Below are positions 11,816 through 21,931 of a stretch of 64,000 bases of DNA, one piece after another. The DNA lies in contig JADCIX010000036.1 of assembly GCA_020247545.1 (NCBI GenBank), positions 35,490 to 99,489 of the forward strand, read 5' to 3'. A program made the translations under genes and the position numbers. Within the stretch, counting starts at the first letter, position 1; each line of letters opens with the position of its first letter. The notes under the pieces were generated by a model, which was given only the letters and a program-made list of their open reading frames with translations, had not been told where the DNA came from and did not search any database. Source of the DNA: Rhodocyclaceae bacterium. GTDB taxonomy: Bacteria > Pseudomonadota > Gammaproteobacteria > Burkholderiales > Usitatibacteraceae.

Positions 11816-14800
11816 ATGGATACATCCAATAAAAAGAGCCGCTTGTTGACGCATAACGTGTTTTCTAGCGCGTTGCTGCTTTTGGCGTGCCAAACAGCTT
11901 TTGCACAGACTGACATCGCGACGACACCTGTCGCGTCGGGCGTGTCCGTCAATGCAAAACCCAACATCATGCTGTTGATGAAAAATTCCGGTACGACGGG
12001 TTTCACACACATGCCTGATGACGTGGAGCCAGCCTCCAGTACTCCCATGCCGATTGGCTACAAGAACTACCAGTGCAACTTGTCTTACTACAATCCGAAC
12101 ACAACCTACGTCATCCCTAAAGCGGCGGACGGAACCTCCCTGCCAACGCCGAGTTTTGGAGCCGCTTATTACAACTACTTCCTGACCCCTTCTGTACTGA
12201 CCAACCTGTCTACCTCGTTTCAGGCTTGGGACGCAAACACGCAGCGTTTGACTACTCGCGCGGCAGATACGCCACAGCAGGCGTATTACTACCTTTATGC
12301 TGGCCCGGAGACGCTGAGTGGCACCTCGGCCCCGTGCACAGATACAGACAGCGGCGAGTCTTCCCAGACAACTGCGGGGGGGGGCACTTTTAACCGGGTG
12401 CTCGTCAGTCAAACTTCAGGTATCGGTAACTCAGATGAACGGCTGAACTTCGCAATCTGGTATAGCTACTACCGGACCCGCATGCTCCTCACCAAGAGCG
12501 CGGTCAGCTTGGCGTTCTCGCCACTGAGCAGTAACTATCGTGTGGGCTTCATCAACACTCGCCCGGGTAACCCGGTGTTAAGCGCGAACTATCTCCCCAT
12601 TGCTGACTTCGATACGTCTCAGCGTAGCGAATGGTTCAGCAAGGTGTTTTCGCAAGTCTCTCAAGGAGCCTCGCCAGTGCGCGAGGCGTTGGCCCGCGTT
12701 GGGCGCCACTATGGAGGCAAGCAGGACAGCATCAATTCCGGTATGACAGGTGATCCGGTTCAATACTCGTGCCAGCAGAATTTCACCATCCTTACCACCG
12801 ATGGCTACTGGAATACGGCTGCCGAAACGGCAGGGCCGGTAAAGCTGGACGGCACAACATTGGTTGGACAGCAAGACAGCCCTCTTACCGACGCGAACGG
12901 TAATGCGCCAAGGCCAATTTATGACGGTTCCACCGATACTTCGCTTATCGTGACCAGCCAGAACAATACGTACCAATACGCGCCATGCTCAGACGGATAT
13001 TCGCTAATCCAGACGGTGCAGAACCTAGCGAGTACGAGTCAAACTTCGCAGGCAACTTCACAACAAGTTCAGAGCACCAACCAGAACTTCGCCACGACGA
13101 CGCAGTTGCTTCGGAGCACGGTGCAGAATCTGGTTAGTACTGCCCAGACTTTGCAAAGTACGTCTCAGGTATCGGCGACCACGACACAAAACCTGCAAAG
13201 CACAGTACAAAATCTACAGTCCACCACACAGACACTGCAAAGTACAGCGCAGAATCTGGCGACGACCACGCAAAACCTGCAGAGTACGGTGCAGAATCTG
13301 CAATCCAGTGTACAGAATCTTCAAAGTACGTCGCAGCTCACGGTGAGTACGTTACAGAATCTGCAAAGCACGGTGCAAAATCTAAGCTCAACCACACAGA
13401 ATTTAAAAAGCACGTCTCAGACCACCCAAAGTACCACCCAGAATCTGCAAAGCACGACGCAGATTCTTGCTTCCACTTACCAGGTCACTCAGACGGCGAC
13501 GCAAACAACGCAGAGTACACAGACGCAATTGCAGAGTACTGTACAGAATCTGCAATCAACAAGCCAAAACGTACAGACTACGAGTCAAATGCTGCAGTCG
13601 AGTACGCAAAACTTGCAAAGCACCACGCAAAACTTGCGCAGTACCGTGCAAAATTTGCAGAGCACCGCGCAGACTACCCAGACCACCACCCAAATCAACC
13701 AAAGTACGACACAAAATCTGAGAAGCACAGTACAAAATTTGCAAAGCACCTCGCAGTTACAGATCAGCACGAACCAAAATACGCAGTCCACCTTGCAGAA
13801 TCTGAGAAGCACAGTACAAAATTTGCAAAGCACCTCGCAGTTGCAGATCAGTACGAGCCAGAATCTGCAATCCGTCGCGCAAAATTTGCGGAGCACGGCG
13901 CAAAATCTTCAAAGTACCTCTCAAACACTAACTAGCACCAGCCAAAATACGCGTTCGACAACACAGAATCTGGAGAGTACGGTACAGAATCTGCAAACCC
14001 AAACACAGGTTCGAATCTCAACCGTACAGCAAATTCAATACGACGCTGCCACCGAGCTTTCCACGGCAGTTCCATCCTGCACGGCGGGTGGGACGATTAG
14101 CTGTTCTACAAACAGCACCGGTCCGACTTTGGTGGCCTCTTGTACCGCTAGCGGTCCAACTGCGGCCAATAACTACACTACAACAACGTGTGCCACGACA
14201 ACCATCGGATCGGCAAACACGCCGGTCCAAACCTGCACGCCAGCGACGGCCTCGTCCGGCAACTCATGGACGACCACAACCTGCTCGACCAACAATACGG
14301 CAAACGTGCCGGTGCAGACGTGCACGCCGGTGACGGCCTCGTCCGGTAACAACTGGACGACCAAGACCTGCTCGACCAACAATACGACAAACGAGCCGGT
14401 ACAGACTTGCACACCAGAGTCGGCCTCGTCTGGTAATGGCTGGACCACCACCACATGCGGCACCAATAACACGGGCCCGACCGGCACGCAGACCTGCACG
14501 TCTATCACCGCCAGCGCTGGCAACAACTGGACAACGACCACCTGTTCAACGACAACCACGACCAACGTCGCCGTGCAGACCTGCACGCCGGTGACGGCGG
14601 ATGCCGGTAATGCTTGGACGACCACAACCTGCTCGACTAACAATACGACGAACGTGCCGGTGCAGACTTGTACGTCCAGCTCCGCGACATCCGCTAACTC
14701 CTGGACGACCACGACCTGCTCGACCAACAATACGACAAATGTGCCGGTGCAAACCTGCACGCCAGCGACGGCCTCGTCCGGCAATAGTTGGATGACCATC

Positions 14801-17800
14801 ACATGCAGCACCAATAACACCGGCCCGACCGGCACGCAGACCTGCACGCCAGTGACGGCCTCGTCCGGTAACAACTGGACAACGACCACCTGTTCAACGG
14901 CGTCAACGACCAATGTGCCGGTGCAGACCTGCACGCCGGCGACAGCGGATTCAGGTAACGCCTGGACGACCACAACCTGTTCGACTAACAATACGACGAA
15001 CGTGCCGGTGCAGACTTGTACGTCCAGCTCCGCGACATCCGCTAACTCTTGGACGACCACGACCTGCTCGACCAACAATACGACAAACGTGCCGGTGCAG
15101 ACCTGCACGCCAGCGACGGCCTCATCCGGCAATAGTTGGATGACCATCACATGCAGCGCCAATACAAGCGGCCCGACCGGCACGCAGACCTGCACGTCTA
15201 TCACTGCCAGCGCTGGCAACAACTGGACGACGACATCCTGCAACACGGCAACCACGACCAACGTCCCCGTGCAGACCTGCACGCCAGCGACGGCCTCGTC
15301 CGGCAACTCATGGACGACCACAACATGTTCGACTAACAACACGACGAACGTGCCGGTGCAGACCTGCACGCCAGCGACGGCCTCGTCCGGCAACTCTTGG
15401 ACGACCACGACCTGCTCGACCAACAATACGACAAACGTACCGGTACAGACTTGCACGTCCAGCTCTGCGACATCCGCTAACGCCTGGACGACCACAACCT
15501 GCTCAAACGCGACGACCGGACCAACCGGCGTATCTTCTTGCACCAGCGTGGCGGCCAGCGTGGGTAACAACTGGACGTCGACGACGTGCGGAAACAACAA
15601 CACGACGAATGTGGCAGTTGCATCGTGCACACCCTCTAGTGCCAGTGCTGGTAACTCTTGGACGACCACGACTTGCTCGACGAACAACACGACAAACGTG
15701 CCGGTACAGACTTGCACCGGAGGCACTGCTTCATCCGGTAACTCTTGGACGACCACAACCTGCTCGACCAACAATACGACAAACGTGCCGGTGCAGACTT
15801 GCACGTCTAGCTCCGCGACATCCGCTAACTCCTGGATAACCACGACCTGTACGACAAACAATACAAGCAACGTGCCGGTGTCGAGCTGCACCTCCCAGAC
15901 CGCCGCTGCGGGTAACAACTGGGTGGGCATTACCTGCACGCCGAATAACCTAACTACGCCAGTTGCAAGCTGCACCGCTTCTAGCGCCACCGCCGGCAAC
16001 AATTGGACGACCACCACCTGCCCATTGCCTAACACGACGACAAACGTACCAGTTGCAAGTTGCACGGCTTCTGCCGCCTCCGCCGGCAACAACTGGACGA
16101 CGACCACCTGCCCGACGCCCAACACGACGACAAACGTGGCAGTAGCGACTTGTACCGCCTCTTCCGCCAATGCTGGCAACAATTGGACGACCACCACCTG
16201 CTCAGGCAGTACCGGCCCTACAACGCCGGTGGAAACGTGTACCCCAGAAGCGGCGTCGGCGGCCAACAATTGGACTGCAACGACTTGCAATACCACCTCG
16301 CCGACCACTGGAACTCCTACCTGTACACCGCAAACTGCGTCCGCTGCAAACAACTGGACGACTATTACCTGTGGAACCAACAATACCGTTAACGTCGCAG
16401 TGGCGGGTTGTACGCCATCGGCTGCTTCTGCAGCCAACAATTGGACTACAACGACTTGCGGCGCGAACAATACGACCAATGTCCCGGTTCAGACCTGCAC
16501 GCCAGCCACAGCGGCTGCCGGTAACGCTTGGACGACCACAACCTGCTCGACTAACAACACGACGAACGTTGCAGTGCAGACTTGCACGCCGAGCCCCGCT
16601 ACATCAGGTAATTCTTGGATCGCCACGACCTGTAGCACCGCATCGACCACAAGTGTGCCAGTACAAACCTGTACTGCGGAACCTGCTTCGGCCGGCAACA
16701 ACTGGACCACCACCAGTTGCGGCGTCTCAACGACGACTAACGTCCCGGTCGCATCATGTACTGCGGCCAGCGCTACTGCCGGCAATAGCTGGGTAACGAC
16801 GACTTGCTCGACGAACAATACGACCAATGTGCCGGTGCTCACCTGTACGCCGATCGCAGCAACGTCCGGTAACAATTGGACTACCACCAGCTGCCCGACG
16901 CCAAATACGAGTGGCCCAACCCCGGTAGGCTCGTGTACCGCATCCGCCGCCGCCGCAGGCAACTCGTTTACCGCAACCACGTGCAACAATGTGACGACGA
17001 CCAACGTTCCGGTGGTCAGTTGCACGGCCGCTTCAGCCTCTGCGGGCAACAACTGGACTGCGGTCACCTGCCCGTCGCCGGTGATCACGACCAATGTTCC
17101 TGTGTCATCTTGTGTCGCTCAAACCGCATCGGCCGGCAACAGTTGGACGACCACGACCTGCTCGACCAACAATACGACAAATGTGCCGGTGCAGACCTGC
17201 ACGCCAGCGACGGCCTCGTCCGGCAACAACTGGACCACCACCACATGCCCGACACCCATTGTCGTCGGTCCGACACCGGTGCAAACGTGTACCGCTGCGG
17301 CAGCCACGGCGGGAAATAGCTTCACCGCGACAACTTGTTCAACGGCAACGACGGTCAACGTGCCTGTGCAGACCTGTACCGCTTCAGCAGCCTCAGCCGG
17401 CAATAACTGGGTTACCACTGCTTGTACGCCGAACAATACGACTAACGTGCCCGTGGCTAGCTGTACAGCATCATCAGCCTCCGCAGGTAACAGTTGGACC
17501 ACCACGACTTGCCCGGCACCGATTGTTACCACCAATGTTCCCGTCGTCAGTTGCACGGCGGCAACGGCAAACGCGGGTAACGCTTGGACCACCACAACCT
17601 GCCCGCTCGCCGTCGTCGTCGGGCCTACGCCGGTGCAAACGTGTACCGCCGCTACGCCGGTATCGGCAAATAACTTCACAGCAACAACCTGTTCATTGGC
17701 GACTACGACCAATGTGCCTGTACAAAGCTGCACCGCTTCAGCACCCTCCACTACGAATAGCTGGGTTACCACGACTTGTACGCCGAACAATACGACCAAT

Positions 17801-20800
17801 GTACCCGCTGCCAGCTGCACAGCATCAGCAGCAACCGCAGCCAATAATTGGACAACCACGACCTGCCCGGACCCGCTTGTCACCACGAATGTTCCAGTTA
17901 GCTCGTGTACACCCGCTGTTGCAAGCTCGGGTAATGCTTGGACGACGACCACCTGCCCGGCCCCGATTGTGGTTGGGCCAACACCAGTGGTAAGCTGCAC
18001 GCCGGTCGCGGCGAGTGCTAGCAACAGTTGGACCACCACCACCTGTCCTACCCCGGTGCAGACTGGACCAACGCCGGTGCAGATGGGCACTTGCAGCGCG
18101 GCTACGCCCAGTGCCGCGAACAATTTCACCACCACAACCTGTAACACGGTAGATACGCTGTCAACACCTGTTCAATCCTGCACGAGCTCATCGGGTACGG
18201 CTATAAATAATTGGGTCGTCTCCACCTGCTCAACTGCGACGACGGGTCCTACGCCGGTTGCATCGTGCGTCCCTATCACGGCGTCAGCTGCGAATAACTG
18301 GCTCACCACCACCTGTCCCGCGCCAATCGTGAACGCCCCTGTCACGCCGGTTCTTGGTTGTGTGGCGGCAACGGCTTCGGCAGCAAACAGCTATGTGACC
18401 ACCACATGCACACCGGTGGCTGGGCAGAAAGTGCAGTACTCAACACAGACGACCACCACCACCACGCAGTACAGCGGGGGATTCCAGATTTCCCAATCCG
18501 TGGTGCCGTCGACCTCGGCATTTGCCGATCTCAACGGCGTTTGCTACACGCCTGGCATTGCGCCAGATCTGCCATCAATTCTTGGTCTCGGTGCGCCAGG
18601 TACCGTCGATCCGGCGTTAGGTCTGCTGCCACCTGCGCTACCCGCAGGATGTGATGCTTGGCCCTGCACGACGAGCGGCACGGTGTTGTCCGGAAGCGTG
18701 AATTCGCTGGCTGACGTAGCACAGTATTACTACGTAACGGATCTCCGGCCCAGCATGACCGACAACGTGCCGTCCATCAGTATCGGGCCGGAGGATGACC
18801 GCGCGAACTGGCAACACATGACGACGTTTGTGATTGCGCTCGGGGTGTCTGGAACAATTCCCTACCACGCTGACTATAAGACGGCCGCAACGGGCTCATT
18901 TGCTGATCTGCGCAATGGTGCTTCCGCGTGGCCAGTATGGCCGGATCCAACGAAAGACTACACGGCGCAACCAGTGCTCTATCAGGCCGCGCAGTCGATT
19001 GATGACTATTGGCACGCGGCTGTCAACGGTCGCGGTGAATACTTCAGTGCGACCAATCCATCGGCGGTGGTATCCGGTTTGACCACAGCGCTCAATAGCA
19101 TCAGCGCACTGTCTGGTTCTGGTAGTGCCGCGTCGGTGTCCAACCCAATTCTTAACCAATCGGCCAATTACTCGTTCCAAGGCAGCTTCAAGACAGTCGA
19201 TTGGACCGGCGATGTCACGGCCCGCACTCTGGATCCGACGACGGCGACGCCTTCCACGTTACCAGTATGGTCCGCTGCGAGCATATTAAATGCGTCCGTC
19301 GGCGCAGCTTGCGATAAACGTAGCATTTACTTAATGCGCACCGGGACTGCGCCCGCATCTACGCTTGTGCCGTTCACATGGTCATCGGATAGTTGTCTTA
19401 CTAACATGACCCCAGCCGGGTCGCCGAACACGGCATTGAATACCGCCGAGAAGGCGCTTTTCGGTTCTACTCAGGTAGCACAGTTGTCCCAATATTCATC
19501 CATGACAGACGGTACCCTCGGTTCCGTCGACCAGCGCGGTCAGGCTGCTGGAGCGCTCATGGTTAACTTCCTTCGCGGGCATCGTGGCAACGAGGGTTTT
19601 GCGACGAATGTGTCCGGAAAGTTATTCCGTACGCGCTCCGGGGTTCTGGGGGATATCATCAACGCACAGCCGCGCTATGTCACTTCGCCTCAACAATCCT
19701 ATGCGGATTCTGGATACACCGCATTCAAAGCAGCGAACGCCACTAGAACGCCAATGGTTTATGTGCCTGCGAACGATGGCATGGTTCACGCGTTTTATGC
19801 GGGAACAAGTTCAACTGATCCACTTGCAGGCGCTGAAGCGTGGGCGGTAATCCCATCCTCGGTAGCGCCAAACATGTACAAACTTGCAGATACTCTCTAT
19901 GCCAATATTCATTCTTACTTTGTTGACGCTACGCCGGCCGTAGGCGATATCTACGACGCGGGCGCAGCCAAGTGGCGGACAGTGCTCGTGGGCGGCCTTG
20001 GTGGCGGTGGCAAAGCAATATATGCCCTTGACGTTACGGACCCAGCCAGTCCGCAGGCACTTTGGGAATTTAAGTGGAGTGCAACCTGCTACAGCGCAGG
20101 CAGCAGCGCAACATGGGGTGCCGACTGCCACCTTGGCTACACATTCGGACAACCGCTCATTACGAAAATGAGCGACGGAACTTGGGTTGTGATCTTCGCC
20201 TCTGGCTACAACAACATAAGCAGCCCGCCAATTTCTGGTGACGGGCAGGGCTACATCTATATTGTTAACGCATCGACGGGTAAGGTTATCCACAAGGTCG
20301 CAACGGGCGAGGGAACCGCATCAAGCCCAGCTGGGTTGGCGCACCTTAGCGCGTTTGTTGATAATCAGTTAATCAACAATACGGCTTTGCGGGTTTATGG
20401 CGGCGATTTGCTCGGCAACATTTGGCGGCTTAACTTGGTGGGTGCCCCCTCGACAGCACCGACATTCACACTGGTCGGAACGGCAACTGATACTAATAGT
20501 GTGCCACAGCCAATCACCACCTCGGTCAACTTAGCCGAGTTGAATGGTACGTCGCAGTTTCTGTTTGTGGGTACTGGGAAGCTGCTGGGCACTACGGATC
20601 TGGCAGATACTCAAACGCAATCTGTCTACGGCATCGTCGATACGCTCTCCAGCACAACGGTTTATTCGAGCTTGCGTACTGTACTGGCACCGCAGCAGAT
20701 CAGCGGTACCGGCAGTACAGCCCGCACAGTGAGCTGCACTGGTACGACGACGCAGTGCGCAGCGTTTTCGACCGCTGGCTGGGTCGTCGACTTGCCGAAC

Positions 20801-21127
20801 CCGGGCGAGCGGGTGAATCGCGATATGAGTTTGCAAAGCGGGACTATCACCTTTGTGAGCAATTTGCCGAGCAGTTCAGCATGTAGCGGCGGCGGTACGG
20901 GTTTCATCACCAGTCTTAGTGGGTTGAATGGACTGGCGGTACCCGGTTCCACGGGAATTTCCCATATGTATAACAACACACTTGTGGTGGGGCTAAGTGT
21001 CGTGCTGGCCGGCGGCAAATTGTATGGGTTACCCACCGGGGGCACCATGACCCAACTTGCCCCCGTGCCGATTCCAATGGCACCACCACCGCCTGTGGGC
21101 AAGCGCATCAGTTGGCGCGAGCTTTAA
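11816..21127 (+). CDS. pilY1: Giant PilY1/PilC-type pilus tip adhesin with long repeat insertion
   Basis: The product is 3103 aa; PilY1 proteins are usually about 1000-1700 aa. The start at 11816 has GGGGAG five bases upstream; a TTG at 11762 is unlikely. Order of parts: signal peptide ending QTAFAQ (about 1-32); vWA-like region (about 45-395) with PilY1 hallmarks WYSYYRTRML and TTDGYWN but a degenerate metal site (MKNSGT, residues 55-60); Q/N/S/T heptads (399-740); about 49 Cys-paired repeats (755-2198); conserved PilY1 segment with DVAQYYYVTDLRPSM; C-terminal beta-propeller from about 2605 (TRSGVLGDIINAQPRYV, YVPANDGMVHAFYAG, VLVGGLGGGGKAIYALDV). PilY1 sits at the pilus tip and controls adhesion and retraction. 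Last minor-pilin gene of the operon. The domain identity is secure; the function of the repeats is unknown. Confidence 0.93.
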   Translation: MDTSNKKSRLLTHNVFSSALLLLACQTAFAQTDIATTPVASGVSVNAKPNIMLLMKNSGTTGFTHMPDDVEPASSTPMPIGYKNYQCNLSYYNPNTTYVIPKAADGTSLPTPSFGAAYYNYFLTPSVLTNLSTSFQAWDANTQRLTTRAADTPQQAYYYLYAGPETLSGTSAPCTDTDSGESSQTTAGGGTFNRVLVSQTSGIGNSDERLNFAIWYSYYRTRMLLTKSAVSLAFSPLSSNYRVGFINTRPGNPVLSANYLPIADFDTSQRSEWFSKVFSQVSQGASPVREALARVGRHYGGKQDSINSGMTGDPVQYSCQQNFTILTTDGYWNTAAETAGPVKLDGTTLVGQQDSPLTDANGNAPRPIYDGSTDTSLIVTSQNNTYQYAPCSDGYSLIQTVQNLASTSQTSQATSQQVQSTNQNFATTTQLLRSTVQNLVSTAQTLQSTSQVSATTTQNLQSTVQNLQSTTQTLQSTAQNLATTTQNLQSTVQNLQSSVQNLQSTSQLTVSTLQNLQSTVQNLSSTTQNLKSTSQTTQSTTQNLQSTTQILASTYQVTQTATQTTQSTQTQLQSTVQNLQSTSQNVQTTSQMLQSSTQNLQSTTQNLRSTVQNLQSTAQTTQTTTQINQSTTQNLRSTVQNLQSTSQLQISTNQNTQSTLQNLRSTVQNLQSTSQLQISTSQNLQSVAQNLRSTAQNLQSTSQTLTSTSQNTRSTTQNLESTVQNLQTQTQVRISTVQQIQYDAATELSTAVPSCTAGGTISCSTNSTGPTLVASCTASGPTAANNYTTTTCATTTIGSANTPVQTCTPATASSGNSWTTTTCSTNNTANVPVQTCTPVTASSGNNWTTKTCSTNNTTNEPVQTCTPESASSGNGWTTTTCGTNNTGPTGTQTCTSITASAGNNWTTTTCSTTTTTNVAVQTCTPVTADAGNAWTTTTCSTNNTTNVPVQTCTSSSATSANSWTTTTCSTNNTTNVPVQTCTPATASSGNSWMTITCSTNNTGPTGTQTCTPVTASSGNNWTTTTCSTASTTNVPVQTCTPATADSGNAWTTTTCSTNNTTNVPVQTCTSSSATSANSWTTTTCSTNNTTNVPVQTCTPATASSGNSWMTITCSANTSGPTGTQTCTSITASAGNNWTTTSCNTATTTNVPVQTCTPATASSGNSWTTTTCSTNNTTNVPVQTCTPATASSGNSWTTTTCSTNNTTNVPVQTCTSSSATSANAWTTTTCSNATTGPTGVSSCTSVAASVGNNWTSTTCGNNNTTNVAVASCTPSSASAGNSWTTTTCSTNNTTNVPVQTCTGGTASSGNSWTTTTCSTNNTTNVPVQTCTSSSATSANSWITTTCTTNNTSNVPVSSCTSQTAAAGNNWVGITCTPNNLTTPVASCTASSATAGNNWTTTTCPLPNTTTNVPVASCTASAASAGNNWTTTTCPTPNTTTNVAVATCTASSANAGNNWTTTTCSGSTGPTTPVETCTPEAASAANNWTATTCNTTSPTTGTPTCTPQTASAANNWTTITCGTNNTVNVAVAGCTPSAASAANNWTTTTCGANNTTNVPVQTCTPATAAAGNAWTTTTCSTNNTTNVAVQTCTPSPATSGNSWIATTCSTASTTSVPVQTCTAEPASAGNNWTTTSCGVSTTTNVPVASCTAASATAGNSWVTTTCSTNNTTNVPVLTCTPIAATSGNNWTTTSCPTPNTSGPTPVGSCTASAAAAGNSFTATTCNNVTTTNVPVVSCTAASASAGNNWTAVTCPSPVITTNVPVSSCVAQTASAGNSWTTTTCSTNNTTNVPVQTCTPATASSGNNWTTTTCPTPIVVGPTPVQTCTAAAATAGNSFTATTCSTATTVNVPVQTCTASAASAGNNWVTTACTPNNTTNVPVASCTASSASAGNSWTTTTCPAPIVTTNVPVVSCTAATANAGNAWTTTTCPLAVVVGPTPVQTCTAATPVSANNFTATTCSLATTTNVPVQSCTASAPSTTNSWVTTTCTPNNTTNVPAASCTASAATAANNWTTTTCPDPLVTTNVPVSSCTPAVASSGNAWTTTTCPAPIVVGPTPVVSCTPVAASASNSWTTTTCPTPVQTGPTPVQMGTCSAATPSAANNFTTTTCNTVDTLSTPVQSCTSSSGTAINNWVVSTCSTATTGPTPVASCVPITASAANNWLTTTCPAPIVNAPVTPVLGCVAATASAANSYVTTTCTPVAGQKVQYSTQTTTTTTQYSGGFQISQSVVPSTSAFADLNGVCYTPGIAPDLPSILGLGAPGTVDPALGLLPPALPAGCDAWPCTTSGTVLSGSVNSLADVAQYYYVTDLRPSMTDNVPSISIGPEDDRANWQHMTTFVIALGVSGTIPYHADYKTAATGSFADLRNGASAWPVWPDPTKDYTAQPVLYQAAQSIDDYWHAAVNGRGEYFSATNPSAVVSGLTTALNSISALSGSGSAASVSNPILNQSANYSFQGSFKTVDWTGDVTARTLDPTTATPSTLPVWSAASILNASVGAACDKRSIYLMRTGTAPASTLVPFTWSSDSCLTNMTPAGSPNTALNTAEKALFGSTQVAQLSQYSSMTDGTLGSVDQRGQAAGALMVNFLRGHRGNEGFATNVSGKLFRTRSGVLGDIINAQPRYVTSPQQSYADSGYTAFKAANATRTPMVYVPANDGMVHAFYAGTSSTDPLAGAEAWAVIPSSVAPNMYKLADTLYANIHSYFVDATPAVGDIYDAGAAKWRTVLVGGLGGGGKAIYALDVTDPASPQALWEFKWSATCYSAGSSATWGADCHLGYTFGQPLITKMSDGTWVVIFASGYNNISSPPISGDGQGYIYIVNASTGKVIHKVATGEGTASSPAGLAHLSAFVDNQLINNTALRVYGGDLLGNIWRLNLVGAPSTAPTFTLVGTATDTNSVPQPITTSVNLAELNGTSQFLFVGTGKLLGTTDLADTQTQSVYGIVDTLSSTTVYSSLRTVLAPQQISGTGSTARTVSCTGTTTQCAAFSTAGWVVDLPNPGERVNRDMSLQSGTITFVSNLPSSSACSGGGTGFITSLSGLNGLAVPGSTGISHMYNNTLVVGLSVVLAGGKLYGLPTGGTMTQLAPVPIPMAPPPPVGKRISWREL
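13010..14036 (+). repeat. Tandem 21-bp (heptad) coding repeat inside pilY1
   Basis: About 49 copies of a 7-residue unit of type S-T-x-Q-N-L-Q, in frame and without interruption. Leu recurs every seven residues, with V/T/A/S four positions later, so the pattern could form a polar coiled coil or another rod. There are almost no charged residues. Copies vary in codons, so most of the array is old, but several adjacent blocks are nearly identical. Confidence 0.9.
14078..18409 (+). repeat. Tandem 87-bp coding repeat (29-aa Cys repeat) inside pilY1
   Basis: About 49 units, counted from the recurring [AGS]-[GA]-N-x-[WFY]-T-T-T-T-C motif. The consensus unit has two cysteines spaced C-x12-C-x14-C, an N-N-T-T-N-V-P-V turn and an invariant aromatic residue before the T-run. 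Later units are 29-30 residues. Roughly 98 cysteines are added to the protein. The left half also has a 348-bp (four-unit) higher-order period. Confidence 0.93.
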
Positions 21128-21145
21128 CCCGATACAGGGCATTAG

Positions 21146-21832
21146 ATGAGTGTTTATTTGTCAGCTGGAGATTGGATGGGGAGGCTAGGTCTTGGCGACG
21201 TGGCTAAAGATGTACATACCCAAAAATCTCTCGGCCCAGCCTTTGCGGTGGCGCTCTCGGCAATTTTGCACCTAGGATTACTGTTAGCCCCGACCCAGTG
21301 GGTGCAAGGCGAGGCAAATGTTGAGGGCGTGCAGCGATACCAAGCGATAATCGTGCAGCGAACACCCACTGCGGCATTTCCAAAGGAGGTATCGATTAGC
21401 GCGCCGTTGGTTGAATCCGCCCGATCGGTTAGGCCTGACGAAAGTAGCCGAGACTCGCGCCTAGCCCCTGCCGCCCAACATCCTGCGCAGATGCGTACAG
21501 ATAAACGTTTCAGCGAATACATTCCGAGATTGCAGTTGGAAAGACCACCGATGCCGATTGAGGAGGTTCAACTCGAGTATCCGCCGGAGGCGCTTGGGCA
21601 ATCTGGAACCGTTGTTCTGCGCCTGTTTATCAGTGAATTCGGTACGGTGGATGAGGTGGAGATTGTCAGTGCGGCCCCGCCCGGTGTTTTTGACTCAGCT
21701 GCGAGGCGGGATTTTGCCCGCGTCCGATTTGCTCCCGGCACGCGGTTTGGCCTAGCCGTGAAGTCTCAACTTCAGATTGAAGTTACGTACGCGCCGACAA
21801 ATCGCGGCAATAGCGTTGAAGCAGCGCGATAA
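21146..21832 (+). CDS. TonB-like energy transducer
   Basis: The product is 228 aa. One N-terminal membrane segment (about residues 29-48) contains S-A-I-L-H, matching the Ser/His spacing of the TonB transmembrane helix. A proline-poor linker follows, then a C-terminal TonB domain (VQLEYPPEALGQSGTVVLRL ... DFARVRFAPGT). No exbB or exbD is nearby. It starts 18 nt after pilY1 and is probably in the same transcript. It may serve outer-membrane receptors elsewhere or a pilus-related task; the second idea is inference from position only. Confidence 0.8.
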   Translation: MSVYLSAGDWMGRLGLGDVAKDVHTQKSLGPAFAVALSAILHLGLLLAPTQWVQGEANVEGVQRYQAIIVQRTPTAAFPKEVSISAPLVESARSVRPDESSRDSRLAPAAQHPAQMRTDKRFSEYIPRLQLERPPMPIEEVQLEYPPEALGQSGTVVLRLFISEFGTVDEVEIVSAAPPGVFDSAARRDFARVRFAPGTRFGLAVKSQLQIEVTYAPTNRGNSVEAAR

Positions 21833-21931
21833 ACGAGTCACCGCGAAAATCGGTGGCCCATCTTGGCCGAAGATGTCGCTGCTGGGCAACTAGACATTGT
21901 TTTCCGCGAACGGTGCTAAAATTTTAACAAC

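Noticed and set aside
14173..16479. 768-codon open frame on the - strand
   Set aside because: It lies exactly opposite the PilY1 Cys repeats and is itself periodic. Repeat composition keeps the reverse frame free of stops. There is no start context or domain.
13010..18409. CRISPR array
   Set aside because: Repeats are contiguous, in frame, 21 or 87 bp long and without unique spacers; no cas genes are present.
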